Assembly: GCA_029859485.1 (NCBI GenBank)
Contig: JAOUDB010000144.1
Span: 1 to 6,860 of the forward strand
Origin: Desulfuromonadales bacterium
GTDB taxonomy: Bacteria > Desulfobacterota > Desulfuromonadia > Desulfuromonadales > BM103
DNA: 6,860 bases
Direction of reading: 5' to 3'
Shown here: piece by piece, positions 6,202-6,860 of the stretch
How positions within the stretch are numbered: the first letter of the stretch is position 1
Layout of the letters: every line of letters starts with the position of its first letter
Made by a program: the position numbers and the translations under genes
Notes under the pieces: generated by a model
Told to the model about the DNA's origin: nothing
The model's database searches: none
What the model saw: the letters and a program-made list of their open reading frames with translations, nothing else

Positions 6202-6860
6202 CTATTTCACCCCCGCAATGCGGATGGTTGGATTGACCAACCCATAGATCAAATCAACAATAGTGTTGACCCCGACCATGACGATGCCGACAAACATCAG
6301 ATAAGCGACCAGCAAGGGCGCATCGGAGCGCTCAACCGCCTCCATGAACATGAAGCCGAGCCCCTGCCATTGAAAAACCGTTTCGGTCAGAATAGTGAAG
6401 GCGATAGTGACACCAAGCTGCACTCCACCAACGGTAATCACCGGCAGAAGAGTGTTTTTGAAGGCATGGACGAACCAGACCCGCCGGTGAGACAACCCCT
6501 TGGCCCACGCGTACTTGATGTACTCTGACTCAAGAACCTCCATCATCTCCGATCGAATCAGACGAATAAAGAGCGGCAGCATAATCGAGCTTAGAGCGAT
6601 GCTCGGCATCAGGATATGCAGCCAGCCATCCACAGTCAGCAAACCGGTCCCCCAACCCCCAAGCATAACCAATTCTCCGCGTCCGTATGATGGGAGCCAA
6701 CCGAGCTTGATGGAGAACAAATAGACCATCATGATCGCGGTCAGAAAGACCGGAATCGAAACCCCGACAATGCTGCTTCCCATCAGGGCACGCGAGAACA
6801 GGCTGTCCGGCTTGATCGCCGAGAACACCCCCAGCGGAACGGAAAAAAACAAGATAATCA
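6202..6860 (-). CDS. dppB: Peptide-type ABC transporter permease (DppB/OppB type), 5'-truncated by window edge
   Basis: The C-terminal 219 codons of a permease that pairs with the C-type subunit to form the transport channel. The minus-strand frame stays open to the right edge, so the start lies outside; a full protein of 306-340 residues would lack about 90-120 here. Visible features include VPLGVFSA near the edge, a membrane segment with GVSIPVFLTAIMMVYLF, then GWLPSYG, both typical of the B-type subunit. The EAA loop EYIKYAWAKGLSHRRVWFVH follows, then ETVFQWQGLGFMFMEAV and a final membrane segment before NPTIRI. A TTG at 6850-6852 is not a credible start, because conserved coding precedes it. 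It is the first transporter gene seen; the binding-protein gene and promoter are probably further upstream. Confidence 0.9.
   Translation of the reverse strand, partial: IILFFSVPLGVFSAIKPDSLFSRALMGSSIVGVSIPVFLTAIMMVYLFSIKLGWLPSYGRGELVMLGGWGTGLLTVDGWLHILMPSIALSSIMLPLFIRLIRSEMMEVLESEYIKYAWAKGLSHRRVWFVHAFKNTLLPVITVGGVQLGVTIAFTILTETVFQWQGLGFMFMEAVERSDAPLLVAYLMFVGIVMVGVNTIVDLIYGLVNPTIRIAGVK

Noticed and set aside
5668..6528. 286-codon plus-strand ORF opposite both permease genes
   Set aside because: It lies antisense to conserved permeases with intact EAA loops and has no recognisable domain; its hydrophilic, His/Asp-rich composition is what the complement of membrane-protein codons gives.

Overview
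The window looks like ordinary chromosomal DNA of a Gram-negative anaerobe, most likely in or near the Desulfuromonadales/Geobacterales (Desulfobacterota). This rests on four things: a NrfJ-like lipoprotein of the kind I associate with Geobacter relatives, an outer-membrane-type lipobox, a periplasmic YceI protein, and an intergenic CTCTGTGTCC-type repeat that I recall from such genomes. The assignment is inference. No taxonomic marker gene is present.

Plus strand, left to right. The 3' part of malQ (4-alpha-glucanotransferase, glycogen/maltodextrin metabolism) runs in from the left edge and stops at 1301. A 112-bp gap follows. Next is a single-gene unit for a two-domain lipoprotein (1414-2187, GTG start), closed by a strong intrinsic terminator at 2211-2241. 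A 344-bp gene-free stretch (2188-2531) holds that terminator, a degenerate repeat element, and a well-matched sigma-54 (-24/-12) promoter candidate. This leads into yceI (2532-3122), a secreted lipocalin-like protein.

Minus strand, right to left. A dpp/opp-type ABC importer operon enters from the right edge in the order permease B (partial, 6860-6202), permease C (6201-5284), ATPase D (5279-4287), ATPase F (4208-3198). The first three genes are packed within 0-4 bp of each other, and D and F are 78 bp apart. The operon ends at a perfect 12-bp hairpin (3129-3160) followed, on the minus strand, by a T-tract that overlaps the stop codon of the convergent yceI gene. The periplasmic substrate-binding protein and the operon promoter lie outside the window, so the substrate (peptide or another small molecule) cannot be set.

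The importer works as a unit: B and C form the membrane channel, and D and F form an ATPase heterodimer, both with the C-terminal four-cysteine motif. I found no defence system, mobile element, CRISPR array, RNA gene or clearly new multi-gene system. The more interesting points are the sigma-54-like promoter before yceI, the repeat element, the shared terminator/stop-codon arrangement, and the Met/His/Asp-rich linker in the lipoprotein.
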